Assembly: GCA_934293005.1 (NCBI GenBank)
Contig: CAKQYA010000006.1
Coordinates: forward strand, 1 to 64,000
Direction: 5' to 3'
Origin: an uncultured Bacteroidaceae bacterium
GTDB lineage: Bacteria; Bacteroidota; Bacteroidia; Bacteroidales; Bacteroidaceae
DNA length: 64,000 nt
In this document: positions 1-10,485 of the stretch, piece by piece
Numbering within the stretch: position 1 is the first letter of the stretch
Layout of the letters: each line of letters opens with the position of its first letter
Translations under genes and position numbers: made by a program
The notes under the pieces: model-generated
The model's database searches: none
Told to the model about the DNA's origin: nothing
Seen by the model: the letters and a program-made list of their open reading frames with translations, nothing else

Positions 1-62
1 GGGCGCAACTCATTGAGTTACACCCTATTTTACTATTTATTGTTATAGATGTTTATCAATAC

Positions 63-1982
63 TTACTTAACCTCCTCGAAGTCGGCGTCTTGAACATCGT
101 CTGCACCATTGTTTGATGATCCAGCCTGCTGTCCGCCTTGGAAGCCTGCATCAGGACCAGCCTGCTGACCTGCTCCTCCTGCAGCATACATCTTCTGAGA
201 AGCAGCCTGCATCACTTGGTTAAGTCCGTTGATGGCTGTGTCAATCTGTGCCACGTCACCGCTGTCCTTTGCCTTCTTCAATGTTTCAATGGCAGCCTCT
301 ACCTGCGACTTATCATCAGCAGGAACTTTGTCTGCATTGTCCTTCAAGAAATTTTCAGTCTGGAATATCATAGAGTCAGCCTGATTTATCTTGTCGATGC
401 GTTCACGTTCTTTCTTATCTGCATCAGCATTAGCCTCTGCTTCAGCCTTCATGCGATCAATTTCTTCTTTAGACAGACCAGATGAAGCCTCGATTCGGAT
501 TTCCTGTTCTTTGCCTGTAGCCTTATCCTTAGCAGAAACCTTGAGGATGCCGTTTGCGTCGATGTCGAATGAAACCTCAATCTGAGGAACGCCACGACGT
601 GCTGGAGCAATGCCTGTAAGATTGAAGATACCAATCTGCTTGTTTTGGTTAGCCATTGGACGGTTGCCCTGAAGCACGCGGATAGTAACCTCTGTCTGAT
701 TGTCAGCTGCAGTGGAGAACACTTCCGACTTCTTGCAAGGGATAGTCGTATTAGCTTCAATCATTGTTGTCATGACAGCACCCATTGTCTCAATTCCCAC
801 ATTAAGTGGAGTGACATCAAGAAGAACGATGTCGCCCACACCCTCTTCCTTATTAAGGATTGCGCCCTGGATTGAAGCACCCACAGCAACAACCTCATCT
901 GGGTTAACGCCCTTAGAAGGAGCCTTGCCGAAGAACTGCTCCACAAGTTGCTGAACAGCTGGTATACGGCTTGAACCACCTACAAGAATCACCTCATCTA
1001 TATCTGATGTAGAGATGCCTGCATCCTTGATTGCATTCTGGCATGGCGCAAGACAAGCCTGAATAAGGCCGTGAGCCAATGACTCAAACTTTGCACGTGT
1101 CAATGTTGTGACAAGATGCTTAGGAACACCGCCAGCAGCTGTGATATATGGAAGGTTGATCTCTGTAGAAGTAGAAGAAGAAAGTTCAATCTTAGCCTTC
1201 TCAGCTGCTTCCTTCAGACGCTGCATTGCCATTGGGTCGGCTGAGAGGTCAACACCTTCGTTTGCCTTGAAATCGGATACGAGCCAGTCGATAATAACTT
1301 GGTCAAAGTCGTCACCGCCAAGATGAGTGTCGCCATTAGTAGAAAGCACCTCAAACACGCCGCCGCCAAACTCAAGGATAGAAATATCGAAAGTACCACC
1401 ACCAAGGTCGAACACAGCAATCTTCATATCTTTGTTGGCCTTGTCGATACCATAAGCGAGCGCAGCAGCTGTTGGCTCGTTGACGATACGCTTCACATCA
1501 AGTCCTGCAATCTGGCCAGCTTCTTTTGTAGCTTGACGCTGAGAGTCAGAGAAATATGCTGGCACAGTGATCACAGCCTCAGTGACCTCTTGTCCAAGAT
1601 AATCCTCAGCAGTCTTCTTCATCTTCTGAAGAATGATGGCAGAAATCTCTTGTGGAGTGTAGAGACGTCCTTCAATATCGACACGTGGAGTGTTGTTGTC
1701 GCCCCTAACCACAGAATATGGCACACGAGCAATCTCTTTCTGCACTTGGTCATATGTCTCACCCATGAATCTCTTGATAGAGAACACAGTGTTCTTTGGG
1801 TTTGTGATAGCCTGACGCTTAGCAGGGTCACCCACCTTACGCTCGCCATCCTTTACGAAACCAACAACAGAAGGTGTTGTGCGCTTACCCTCTGAGTTTG
1901 CGATAACTACAGGCTCATTGCCTTCAAAAACCGATACACAAGAGTTTGTTGTACCAAGGTCTATACCAATAATCTTTCCCAT
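63..1982 (-). CDS. dnaK: Chaperone DnaK (Hsp70)
   Basis: Cytoplasmic ATP-dependent Hsp70 chaperone that folds and refolds proteins with DnaJ and GrpE. The 639-residue length is normal for the family. The N-terminal ATPase domain begins with the phosphate-binding motif GIDLGTTNS (residues 6-14) and contains AVFDLGGGTFD and GGSSRIPAVQ. The interdomain linker (VLLDV, near residue 390) leads into the substrate-binding domain and a helical lid. The tail is Gly/Gln-rich and ends DADFEEVK, an EEVD-like end. The ATG start at 1982 gives the conserved MGKIIGIDLG. No dnaJ or grpE lies beside it in the window and it appears monocistronic, with a long upstream region. Identification is certain from sequence. 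Confidence 0.99.
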   Translation of the reverse strand: MGKIIGIDLGTTNSCVSVFEGNEPVVIANSEGKRTTPSVVGFVKDGERKVGDPAKRQAITNPKNTVFSIKRFMGETYDQVQKEIARVPYSVVRGDNNTPRVDIEGRLYTPQEISAIILQKMKKTAEDYLGQEVTEAVITVPAYFSDSQRQATKEAGQIAGLDVKRIVNEPTAAALAYGIDKANKDMKIAVFDLGGGTFDISILEFGGGVFEVLSTNGDTHLGGDDFDQVIIDWLVSDFKANEGVDLSADPMAMQRLKEAAEKAKIELSSSTSTEINLPYITAAGGVPKHLVTTLTRAKFESLAHGLIQACLAPCQNAIKDAGISTSDIDEVILVGGSSRIPAVQQLVEQFFGKAPSKGVNPDEVVAVGASIQGAILNKEEGVGDIVLLDVTPLNVGIETMGAVMTTMIEANTTIPCKKSEVFSTAADNQTEVTIRVLQGNRPMANQNKQIGIFNLTGIAPARRGVPQIEVSFDIDANGILKVSAKDKATGKEQEIRIEASSGLSKEEIDRMKAEAEANADADKKERERIDKINQADSMIFQTENFLKDNADKVPADDKSQVEAAIETLKKAKDSGDVAQIDTAINGLNQVMQAASQKMYAAGGAGQQAGPDAGFQGGQQAGSSNNGADDVQDADFEEVK

Positions 1983-2988
1983 AATATTTTATTTTTTTAT
2001 TTTCGTTATTTATTATAAATATGTTATCTCTATTGTTGCGCACCATTCGAACAGAAAGGTTGCGTTCAACAACGCTTTACATCAAGAACAAAAGCCATGC
2101 CAATATATTCACTCGACAAAAAAAACTTTCACATACTGACACAAATGACGGTGCAGACTGACAGAAGCAGGCCATTTCTGACAGGAACACACAGGATTTA
2201 TGACACAATGACATGTTGAAACAATTTTAAAATATTGCTGTCCGCTAAAATACCAAAGATAAAGAATTATTTCTCGATGTTATATTTTAGAGGATTTCGA
2301 GGAAATATTCATGTGTGGCCGTATTGGTCATGAAGGAATGTGAAAGTGTGAAGCCTTTCTTACTCCGTAGCCACTCATGTCCGGCATTACCCCTTTTATA
2401 TATTCTGCCATAATATGCTTAACATATGCTGTCTGATATAATAGTTTGCTTAGTCTTTCTATACAGTCAGCATGGCCAAAAGACAGATTGAGGCCATCGT
2501 ATCAAGGCTTGACATGACGGTCTTGCGCCTTGAAACAATCATATCATGCCATGCTCGTTAAACAATATGGATTTTGTGTCGCTGAGGAGTGCGCCTTGAA
2601 ACAATCGTATCATGCCATGACGCCACAACTTTGCTCCTATGCATTTCAGTGGGAACATTCATGAACCATGTCGACGACTCATTTATTGAAACAAACATCA
2701 CACATATATATACATATGCTTCTGACAAATCCTATGATTTCAACACAGCAGACAAGATGAAACTCTTGCTGTTCATGCCCTGCTTTCTAAAGCTCAACTA
2801 AAATTAGGCAAGAGCCTATTAACCAACTCTGAATAAACAATAACAGAACAAATCAATGCATATATATTCATTATGACAAAATGTCAACACTTCGCCAACA
2901 AACATCTCAAAATAATTATAAAATCATTACATTTTGCAACACAAACATCTATAAGACAAAAAAACGCATGCCATTTTTGTTAAATTAC
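1983..2988. other. Long intergenic region between dnaK and the SusC gene
   Basis: About 1 kb without a convincing gene. It must hold the dnaK promoter: on the minus strand TATCTTTG (2254-2261) fits the Bacteroidetes -7 box, but no good -33 box accompanies it, and the leader would be about 265 nt. A pair of 29-bp direct repeats lies at 2525-2553 and 2591-2619 (separate entry). The short reading frames here (for example 2589-2801) have no recognisable sequence and AT-rich, non-coding-like composition. No structured RNA is evident by eye. Confidence 0.5.
2525..2619. repeat. Pair of 29-bp direct repeats, 66-bp period
   Basis: GCGCCTTGAAACAATC followed by a TATCATGCCATG tail occurs at 2525-2553 and again at 2591-2619, with one mismatch. 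The 66-bp spacing and the stretch TATGGA...TGTCGC between the copies resemble the GCCCTGAAAGGGC repeat unit at 39.05-39.13 kb, which also has a 66-bp period. The two may be diverged members of one intergenic repeat class (inference). Confidence 0.6.
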
Positions 2989-3019
2989 TTGCACATTATA
3001 ATAAAAAGAAGTAATTTTG
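2989..3019 (+). promoter_or_regulatory. Bacteroidetes-type promoter of the SusC/SusD locus
   Basis: TTG at 2989-2991, a 20-bp spacer, then TAATTTTG at 3012-3019. This matches the -33/-7 pattern (TTG, N19-21, TAnnTTTG) of the primary sigma factor in Bacteroidetes. It lies about 50 bp before the SusC start codon, so transcription should begin near 3026. Confidence 0.7.
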
Positions 3020-3071
3020 CACCGATAATAATATAATTTATTTAATTTTTAATCACGAAAGAAGAAAAATT

Positions 3072-6000
3072 ATGGAAAAAAGACTTGCGTCATTCATTGC
3101 TTGCCTTTTGGTAAGCATAGGCATGACGTTTGCCCAGAATGAAGCTTCTGGAACCGTGATATTCGCAGATGACGGTGAACCAGTGATTGGTGCATCAGTA
3201 ATCGTTCTCGGAGGAGAAGGCGGCATAGGTGTCGCTACCGATATCGACGGAAAATTCAAGTTGAGTGTTCCCAAGGGAGCTAAACTTAAGATCAGCTACG
3301 TGGGAATGGAGACACAAACCCTGCCTGCAGCCAAGAACATGAAAGTGTACTTGAAGGATGAAAAGCAGTTGCAGGAAGTGGTAGTGACAGGTTTGCAGAA
3401 GACAGACCGTCGTCTTTTCACAGGTGCGACAGACAAAGTAAACGCAGCAGACGTGAAAATCAACGGTGTAGCCGACATCAGCCGTTCGCTTGAAGGCCGT
3501 TCAGCCGGAGTGTCAGTGCAGAATGTGAGCGGCACATTTGGATCTGCTCCAAAGATTCGTGTGCGTGGTGCCACATCCATTTATGGATCATCCAAGCCTC
3601 TGTGGGTTGTAGATGGAGTCATAATGGAAGACGTTTCGGACGTCAATGCAGACGACTTGTCATCAGGCGACCCTGAGACACTTATCAGTTCTGCCATCGC
3701 GGGCCTCAACTCTGACGACATCGAAAGTTTCCAAATATTGAAAGACGGTTCAGCCACATCAATCTATGGTGCCCGCGCCATGGCAGGTGTGATTGTTGTG
3801 ACAACAAAGCGCGGAAAAGCAGGACAGGCACATGTGAACTACACAGGCGAATTCACCACACGCCTCATTCCATCTTACAGCGATTTCGACATACTCAACT
3901 CACAAGACCAGATGGCCATCTACAAGGAGATGGCAGCAAAAGGCTGGCTCAACCTTTCATCGGTGCTCAACACAAGCGATTATGGTGTGTACGGCAAGAT
4001 GTACGAGTTGATAACAACATACGACAAAACATCCGGCATGTTTGGCCTCCAGAACACATTGGAAGCACGCAACGCATACCTTCAGCAGGCAGAGTACCGC
4101 AACACAGACTGGTTCAAGGAACTCTTTTCATCCAATGTGATGCAGAACCATTCTATAAGCTTGAGCGGTGGCACTGAGAAATCCAACTATTACGCATCAA
4201 TGAGCGCCATGCTCGATCCAGGATGGTATCTCGACAGCAAAGTGAATCGTTACACATTCAATGCCAACGTTTCGCACCACATTCTCGACAATCTCTCAGT
4301 CAACGTCATTGGTGGCGCTTCATACCGCAAGCAGAAGGCACCTGGCACATTAGGACAGGATGTCGATGTCGTATCAGGCCAGGTAAAGCGCGACTTCGAC
4401 ATCAACCCTTACTCTTATGCGCTCAACACATCTCGCACACTTGACCCTAACGAGACATACCGCGCCAACTACGCAGGCTTCAACATCAAGCACGAATTGG
4501 ACAACAACTTCATTGACCTGAACGTCATCGATGCCAAGTTCCAGACAGAATTCAAATGGAGCCCAATCAGAGAGTTGGAACTTTCAGTGCTCGGAGCCTT
4601 GAAATACAGCACCACAACACAGGAGCATAAGATTCAAGACACCTCGAACCAAGCCGAGGCATACCGCGCAATGGGCACAAGCCAAATACGCGACAACAAC
4701 AAGTATCTGTATTCTGACCCAGACAACGTATACTCGTTGCCAATCTCTGTGTTGCCACAAGGAGGTATCTACCAGCGCACCGACAACAGGATGGTCAACT
4801 ACGACTTCCGCGCCACAGCTCAGTATAACAAGACATTCAACCGTGTGCACATAATGAACATCTTCGCCGGCATGGAGACAAACAACATCAACCGCAGCCG
4901 CACATGGTTCAACGGTTGGGGCATGCAGTATCAGTCGGGCGAGATACCATTCTACGTGTACCAGTTCTTCAAGAAAAGCGAAGAAGAGAACACTGTATAC
5001 TACTCATTAAAGAACACCGACTCGCGTTCAGCAGCCTTCTATGGCAACGCAACATACTCATACAACGGAAAATATGTTGTCAACGGAACAATGCGCTATG
5101 AAGGTTCAAACCAACTGGGCAAGAACAGCGGTGCCCGCTGGATGCCTACATGGAACATCTCTGGAGCATGGAACGCACATGAAGAAGCCTTCTTCGAATC
5201 GCTCCGTCCTCTGTCACATCTCACAGCTCGCCTGTCATACAGTTTGACAGGAACGCCTCCCGATGCATCTTACGCATCTTCATCCACAGTGCTTAGAGCC
5301 ATGACGCAATACCGTCCGATGGGTTCAGACAAAGAGAGCAGCATAGGCATCTACAACTATGGCAATGCCGATCTCACCTATGAGAAAAAGAACGAGATCA
5401 ACTTCGGAGTAGACCTCGGACTGCTTCGCGACCGTCTCAACATCACATTCGACGTTTACCAGCGCCGCAACTTTGACGAGCTTGTGCCATACCTCACTTA
5501 TCTGAAAGGCACAATGTTTGCCAACGAAGGCAAAATGAAGTCGTGGGGAGAAGAACTCAGCATCTCTTCAACCAACATAAAGAGAGACAATTTCTCATGG
5601 AACACCAGCTTTGTCTATTCACACACAAAGACAGAGATATCCAAGTTGTTCAACCAAGGCACAGTATTTGACATGATTAGCGGCATCGGTTTTGCAAAGC
5701 AAGGCTACCCTGTGCGCGCCATCTTCTCAATACCGTTCGTAGGTCTCAACAACGAGGGCTTGCCTCAGTTCATCAATGAGAAGGGTGAAATAACCACTCA
5801 TAACATCAATTTCCAGGAACGAGACAAGACCGACTTCTTGAAATATGAAGGTCCATCCGACCCTGTATATTCAGGATCGTTGAGCAATGTATTCAACTAC
5901 AAGGGCTTCCATCTGAACATTTTCATGACATATGCCTTTGGCAACGTAGTGCGTCTCAACCCTGTTTTCAGGGGAACATACACAGACCTCTCATCGATGA

Positions 6001-6377
6001 CCAACATCTTCAAGAATCGTTGGATGAATCCAGGAGATGAAAACAGCACAAACGTTCCAGCCATACTCTCATACCGTCAGGTAAAAGAGAACTACGAGCT
6101 CACATATGGTTACAACGCCTACAACTATTCTACAGCCCGCATAGCGAAAGGTGACTTCATCCGAATGAAAGAAGTGTCGCTTGAATACGACTTCCCATCA
6201 GCATGGCTCAAGGGATCGCCAGTGAACAACATGTCACTGAAACTCCAAGCAACCAACCTCTTCCTGATCTATGCAGACAAGAAACTCAATGGCCAGGACC
6301 CTGAGTTCATAAACGCAGGTGGTGTAGCATCACCAATGCCAAAACAGTTTACAATGACAGTGAGACTGGGAATGTAA
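3072..6377 (+). CDS. SusC/RagA-family TonB-dependent outer-membrane transporter
   Basis: TonB-dependent outer-membrane channel of 1101 residues that imports a ligand captured by its SusD partner. A signal peptide (about residues 1-21, ending TFA-Q) is followed by a carboxypeptidase-regulatory-like beta-sandwich (about 25-95). Next come a TonB-box-like QEVVVTG (about 100-106), a plug with the family motif KIRVRGATSIYG, and a C-terminal beta-barrel ending in MTVRLGM. The SusD gene follows after 125 bp, and lipoproteins and thioredoxin-like genes follow in the same direction. No sigma/anti-sigma pair, hybrid two-component system or SusR is next to it, so control is not visible here. The substrate is unknown. 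The absence of glycosidases argues against a polysaccharide locus; peptide or metal uptake is only a guess. Confidence 0.95.
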   Translation: MEKRLASFIACLLVSIGMTFAQNEASGTVIFADDGEPVIGASVIVLGGEGGIGVATDIDGKFKLSVPKGAKLKISYVGMETQTLPAAKNMKVYLKDEKQLQEVVVTGLQKTDRRLFTGATDKVNAADVKINGVADISRSLEGRSAGVSVQNVSGTFGSAPKIRVRGATSIYGSSKPLWVVDGVIMEDVSDVNADDLSSGDPETLISSAIAGLNSDDIESFQILKDGSATSIYGARAMAGVIVVTTKRGKAGQAHVNYTGEFTTRLIPSYSDFDILNSQDQMAIYKEMAAKGWLNLSSVLNTSDYGVYGKMYELITTYDKTSGMFGLQNTLEARNAYLQQAEYRNTDWFKELFSSNVMQNHSISLSGGTEKSNYYASMSAMLDPGWYLDSKVNRYTFNANVSHHILDNLSVNVIGGASYRKQKAPGTLGQDVDVVSGQVKRDFDINPYSYALNTSRTLDPNETYRANYAGFNIKHELDNNFIDLNVIDAKFQTEFKWSPIRELELSVLGALKYSTTTQEHKIQDTSNQAEAYRAMGTSQIRDNNKYLYSDPDNVYSLPISVLPQGGIYQRTDNRMVNYDFRATAQYNKTFNRVHIMNIFAGMETNNINRSRTWFNGWGMQYQSGEIPFYVYQFFKKSEEENTVYYSLKNTDSRSAAFYGNATYSYNGKYVVNGTMRYEGSNQLGKNSGARWMPTWNISGAWNAHEEAFFESLRPLSHLTARLSYSLTGTPPDASYASSSTVLRAMTQYRPMGSDKESSIGIYNYGNADLTYEKKNEINFGVDLGLLRDRLNITFDVYQRRNFDELVPYLTYLKGTMFANEGKMKSWGEELSISSTNIKRDNFSWNTSFVYSHTKTEISKLFNQGTVFDMISGIGFAKQGYPVRAIFSIPFVGLNNEGLPQFINEKGEITTHNINFQERDKTDFLKYEGPSDPVYSGSLSNVFNYKGFHLNIFMTYAFGNVVRLNPVFRGTYTDLSSMTNIFKNRWMNPGDENSTNVPAILSYRQVKENYELTYGYNAYNYSTARIAKGDFIRMKEVSLEYDFPSAWLKGSPVNNMSLKLQATNLFLIYADKKLNGQDPEFINAGGVASPMPKQFTMTVRLGM

Positions 6378-6502
6378 AATACTTCCGCAAGCAATCGTTC
6401 ACAAGCTGAAGAGCGAGATGTATCAACACACGACACATCTCATGAAGCTAAAGACACGCTGCTGACGGCAACATAACCTACACATATTATATATATAAGA
6501 TA

Positions 6503-8080
6503 ATGACATCAATAAACAAATATATAGGCATCTCAATCATAGGCTTGTCACTTACGCTGACATCTTGCGATGATTTCCTTGACAAGAACCCCGACCAGCG
6601 CATGGAACTCAGTTCGCCAGACGACTGCAGCAAACTCCTTGTGACAGCCTATCCAGAGACCAATGCCAACTACCTCCTTGAGATGTATTCCGACAATACG
6701 GATTACAATAACAAGACAGGCTGGTCTGAGTTTAACAAATTTCAGGGCCAGGCATACCGATGGGAGGACATAACAGAGACGACCGACTATGAGTCGCCCA
6801 AATATCTATGGACAACCCACTACTCATCGATAGCAACAGCCAACCAAGTGCTCGATTTCATCGACAAGCAAGAAAATCAGTCGGCCTACAAGAATCAGAA
6901 AGGCGAAGCCCTGCTCTGCCGCGCATTCGCCATGTTCCAATTGGCCAACATCTTCTGCATGGCTTACGATGAGACGACAGCCACACAATACATGGGTCTT
7001 CCCTACCCTAAACATGTAGACGAGACCATCAACAAGAAATACGAACGCGGCACACTCGAAGATCTATACAAGAATATTGAGACAGACATCCTTGAGGGCC
7101 TCAAACTTGTAGGCAACGAGTACACCCAGCCCAAGTATCACTTCACTCCATCGTCGGCAGCAGCCTTCGCAGAGCGTTTTTATCTGTATTACCAGAAATT
7201 TGACAAAGCCATAACATATGCAAACATGGTTCTTGGCACCAGTCCAGCAGCTTCTCTTCGCGACTGGGGCACATGGTCTAAGATGAGCTACAATGGCCAG
7301 ATTCAGCAAAACGCCTTTGTGAGCTCCAGCAACAAGGCCAACCTGCTCCTTCAGGTAGTCTACTCAATGTGGGGAGCCATCGGAGGTCCATTCCCAGCCA
7401 TAGGCAACAGCTATTCCCACAACAAACTTATAGCTGAAGAAGAGACTCTTCTCTCACGCGGCCTATGGGGAAGCAGCAATGAGAACCTCAACTATGTGTG
7501 TCTCTACAACACTCAGGTGACATCAAAATACATGATGATAAAGATACCATATGCATTTGAGTATTACGACATCCAGGCCAACACTGGCGCGCCTCACTCA
7601 GTATATGCAGTCTTCACGACCGACATCTCACTGATAGAGCGAGCTGAAGCATATGCGCTCAAGGGCGAGAACGACAAAGCCATGGCAGATGTCAACACAC
7701 TTCTCTCAACATTCTCCAACACAGGAACCTCCTACACGCTCAACCGTGTGAAGAGCTTCTATGGCGAGAACATGAAGTATTCAGAGCCGAAGGCATCCAC
7801 TCCTAAGAAGGCGTTCCACACATCATTCGCCATCGACAAAGAGACACAAGAACCAATGCTCCATTGCATACTCCATTTGAAGCGCATCCTTACAATCCAC
7901 GAGGGTTTCCGTCTTCAAGACATAAAACGCTATGGCATCACAATGTATCGACGCACAATCATCAACGATGACGAAGTGGACGAGCTCACAGACAGCATCA
8001 AAGCAGGCGACCCACGTCTCGCCATCCAGCTGCCAAAGGATGTCATCCAGGTAGGCCTTACAGCCAATCCAAGAAACTAA
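6503..8080 (+). CDS. SusD/RagB-family nutrient-binding lipoprotein
   Basis: Surface lipoprotein of 525 residues that forms the lid on the SusC-type channel encoded just upstream. The lipobox LTLTSC places the lipidated Cys at residue 22. The Asp-rich DDFLDKNPDQ that follows resembles a lipoprotein surface-export signal plus the family-typical start. The helical tetratricopeptide-like body is typical of RagB/SusD, and the C-terminus (DVIQVGLTANPRN) matches the usual SusD ending. The gene is 125 bp after susC, with no terminator obvious between them. Family assignment is firm; the ligand is unknown. Confidence 0.95.
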   Translation: MTSINKYIGISIIGLSLTLTSCDDFLDKNPDQRMELSSPDDCSKLLVTAYPETNANYLLEMYSDNTDYNNKTGWSEFNKFQGQAYRWEDITETTDYESPKYLWTTHYSSIATANQVLDFIDKQENQSAYKNQKGEALLCRAFAMFQLANIFCMAYDETTATQYMGLPYPKHVDETINKKYERGTLEDLYKNIETDILEGLKLVGNEYTQPKYHFTPSSAAAFAERFYLYYQKFDKAITYANMVLGTSPAASLRDWGTWSKMSYNGQIQQNAFVSSSNKANLLLQVVYSMWGAIGGPFPAIGNSYSHNKLIAEEETLLSRGLWGSSNENLNYVCLYNTQVTSKYMMIKIPYAFEYYDIQANTGAPHSVYAVFTTDISLIERAEAYALKGENDKAMADVNTLLSTFSNTGTSYTLNRVKSFYGENMKYSEPKASTPKKAFHTSFAIDKETQEPMLHCILHLKRILTIHEGFRLQDIKRYGITMYRRTIINDDEVDELTDSIKAGDPRLAIQLPKDVIQVGLTANPRN

Positions 8081-8193
8081 ACCAGTTATAAAGTTGGCAA
8101 AGACATGTTGACACAGTCCAAATGAGACAAAATTCATTACGGACATTGCAAGCACACATGTCACAACTTATGACTCAAATACATTTACAATAA

Positions 8194-9102
8194 ATGAAAC
8201 AACATATATATACAATAGCAATAGGTCTTGCATCGTTATGCCTTGCCGTCAGTTCATGTTCCGACGACGATCCAAACGATCCAACCAACTTCCCCACAAC
8301 AGAAGTTAAAAGAGATGCGTTTGACCAATGGTTGCTCAAGAACTTCACCAATCCATACAATGTGGACTTCAAATACAAGATGGAGGACATAGAGAGCGAC
8401 ATGACAAAGAATCTTGTGCCAGCCGACTCATCCAAGTCTGCCAAACTTGCCATCATCATCAAGTATCTTTGGTTTGACGCCTATGTTGAATCAGCAGGTT
8501 CAGACTTCATCAAGGAGAATGTACCAAGAGTGATACACCTCATAGGTTCGCCAGCTTTCAACAGCAACGGAACCATCGTGCTCGGTACAGCAGAAGGAGG
8601 CCAAAAAGTGACGCTCTATATGGTAAACCGTCTCACTGACGACAAGTTGAAAGACTATTCATACCTCAACAACTACTATTTCCACACCATGCACCACGAG
8701 TTCACCCACATTCTCAACCAGAAGAAGCCATACGACCGCAACTTTGAGAAAGTGACAGCATCAGGCTACATCAGTGGCGACTGGTCGCAGATAGAGGACG
8801 ATGATGCAATAAAGAAAGGCTTCGTGAGCGCCTATGCCATGTCTGAAGGCAAAGAAGACTTTGCAGAGATGCTTGCCACATACGTGACAGTAACCACCGA
8901 CGAGTGGAATGCCATCCTTAGCAAAGCAGGCGACAACATGCTTGAAGAAAACATCACTGCCAAAGTAGCCCTTGAACAAAAGATAGCCTTCGTGAAAGAC
9001 TACATGATAAAGTCATGGGGAGTTGACCTTGACCAGCTTCGCGATGCAGTGCTTCACCGCGGCAACGAGCTTTCGTCACTCGACCTTGAGCATCTCAACT
9101 GA
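8194..9102 (+). CDS. Lipoprotein with zinc-metallopeptidase motif (HExxH)
   Basis: Predicted secreted zinc-binding lipoprotein of 302 residues. The lipobox ends at Cys22 (AVSSC), followed by the acidic SDDDPNDP typical of surface lipoproteins. The zinc motif HEFTH is at residues 168-172 (in MHHEFTHILNQ), and a downstream KEDFAEML (Glu221/Glu225) could supply the third ligand. This matches the putative zinc-binding metallopeptidase lipoproteins often encoded beside SusC/SusD pairs in Bacteroidales (family recalled, not searched). It may cut a protein or peptide ligand before uptake (inference). It lies 113 bp after susD on the same strand. Confidence 0.85.
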   Translation: MKQHIYTIAIGLASLCLAVSSCSDDDPNDPTNFPTTEVKRDAFDQWLLKNFTNPYNVDFKYKMEDIESDMTKNLVPADSSKSAKLAIIIKYLWFDAYVESAGSDFIKENVPRVIHLIGSPAFNSNGTIVLGTAEGGQKVTLYMVNRLTDDKLKDYSYLNNYYFHTMHHEFTHILNQKKPYDRNFEKVTASGYISGDWSQIEDDDAIKKGFVSAYAMSEGKEDFAEMLATYVTVTTDEWNAILSKAGDNMLEENITAKVALEQKIAFVKDYMIKSWGVDLDQLRDAVLHRGNELSSLDLEHLN

Positions 9103-9161
9103 TGAGCTTGTCAGAGCCATCATGAACGAACAGTCAAAACAACAAAGAAAAACATCATTCA

Positions 9162-10469
9162 ATGAAAAAGATAATATATCCAATAGCTATAGCCCTCACC
9201 GCCTTGAGCGTGGCAAGCTGCAGTCTGCACGATGACAGCGACTACTTCGGTCAGTCGGCAGCAGAGCGCATCGACGCAGCCATCGAGGCCGACAAGAGTC
9301 TGCTGGAAAGTGCTCCTAACGGATGGAAACTTATATACTATACCGGCACAGAGTATACAGGCGGTGGCTACACATACCTCTGCAAGTTCAAAGACGGCAG
9401 AGCTACAGTGGCTGGCGACATGAGCGAAGATTACAAGACCTGCACATCGAGCTACAACGTCATAAGCGACCAAAGCGCGGTTCTGACCTTCGACACCTAC
9501 AACGAACTCATGCACAAGTTTGCCACACCAACCAGCTCATCCATCGACGGTGAGCAAGGCGACTATGAGTTTCTCATCACAAAAGCCACTCCCGACTCCA
9601 TCGTCCTCAAGGGCAAGAAATGGGGCAACAAAATGGTGATGACTCCAATGCCAGCGTCTCTACCTTGGAAAGATTATATCGACAGCGTCAACACTGTGGC
9701 CAAGAAAGTGTTCTACAACAACAAAGTCACAATGGCAAACGACTCCATTGGCCATATCGACATAGACGACTACACTCGCCGGGCTGTTTACAAATCGGGC
9801 AAAGAAAAGACCGAAGTGCCATACTACGTGAGCAGCAAAGGCATCCATTTTCAGTCGCCCATCATCATCAAGGGCGAGGAAGTGAGCGAGCTTGTCTACA
9901 ACAAAGCAAAGGACAACTTCGATGTGGCAGGCACAAGCGACATCAACATCCACGGTTTTAACCCACCTCACTTCCAGCCAATCGAATTCTTCGAAGGCAC
10001 ATGGAACCTCATCTGCCATCAGGCAGGCAGCAACAGCGAAGAGACACAACAAGCATTGGAATACCGTATTGAGATGACAAAATACAATCCAGTCTACCTG
10101 AAAGGCAAGATAAACATCGACGGATTGGCATTCGACCTCTATTTCCAGTATTTCCGCGACAAGGGCGCCATAGCTCTCATCCAGCAGTATGCCGATGATC
10201 CCACTCACGACTACGCTTATGCAAATGTTGCTCCTGTGAGCTTCAGCGCAGGCGGCCGCTTCAACTGGACAGGCACACTCTACGGCAACTGGCACGATGA
10301 CACCTCATCAGTGGTGTTCACATGGAACAATATAGGCGAGTCACGAATCGACTCATACGTGTTCCTTGCATCCAACTCAAGCGGTCAACCAGTGTACAAC
10401 GAATCAGGACAGCTCATTTCCTTGGCTCAGCTGACATACCTTCAGGGAATGAAACGTGTAAACCACTAA
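9162..10469 (+). CDS. DUF4302-type lipoprotein
   Basis: Lipoprotein of 435 residues, lipidated at Cys20 (SVASC) and followed by the acidic SLHDDSDYF. The region after it (ERIDAAIEADKSLLESAPNGWKL) and the beta-rich body fit the DUF4302 family, which has no defined biochemical role. Such proteins are usually encoded in SusC/SusD loci with a metallopeptidase lipoprotein and a BACON protein, as here. The gene starts 59 bp after the metallopeptidase gene and ends 16 bp before the BACON gene, so it is almost certainly in the same operon. A role as an accessory surface ligand-binding protein is inferred. Confidence 0.85.
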   Translation: MKKIIYPIAIALTALSVASCSLHDDSDYFGQSAAERIDAAIEADKSLLESAPNGWKLIYYTGTEYTGGGYTYLCKFKDGRATVAGDMSEDYKTCTSSYNVISDQSAVLTFDTYNELMHKFATPTSSSIDGEQGDYEFLITKATPDSIVLKGKKWGNKMVMTPMPASLPWKDYIDSVNTVAKKVFYNNKVTMANDSIGHIDIDDYTRRAVYKSGKEKTEVPYYVSSKGIHFQSPIIIKGEEVSELVYNKAKDNFDVAGTSDINIHGFNPPHFQPIEFFEGTWNLICHQAGSNSEETQQALEYRIEMTKYNPVYLKGKINIDGLAFDLYFQYFRDKGAIALIQQYADDPTHDYAYANVAPVSFSAGGRFNWTGTLYGNWHDDTSSVVFTWNNIGESRIDSYVFLASNSSGQPVYNESGQLISLAQLTYLQGMKRVNH

Positions 10470-10485
10470 AGACAGAAGAAAGACA

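Noticed and set aside
2589..2801. 70-codon plus-strand frame upstream of the SusC gene
   Set aside because: It starts within a direct repeat, has no recognisable domain and lies in AT-rich control DNA.
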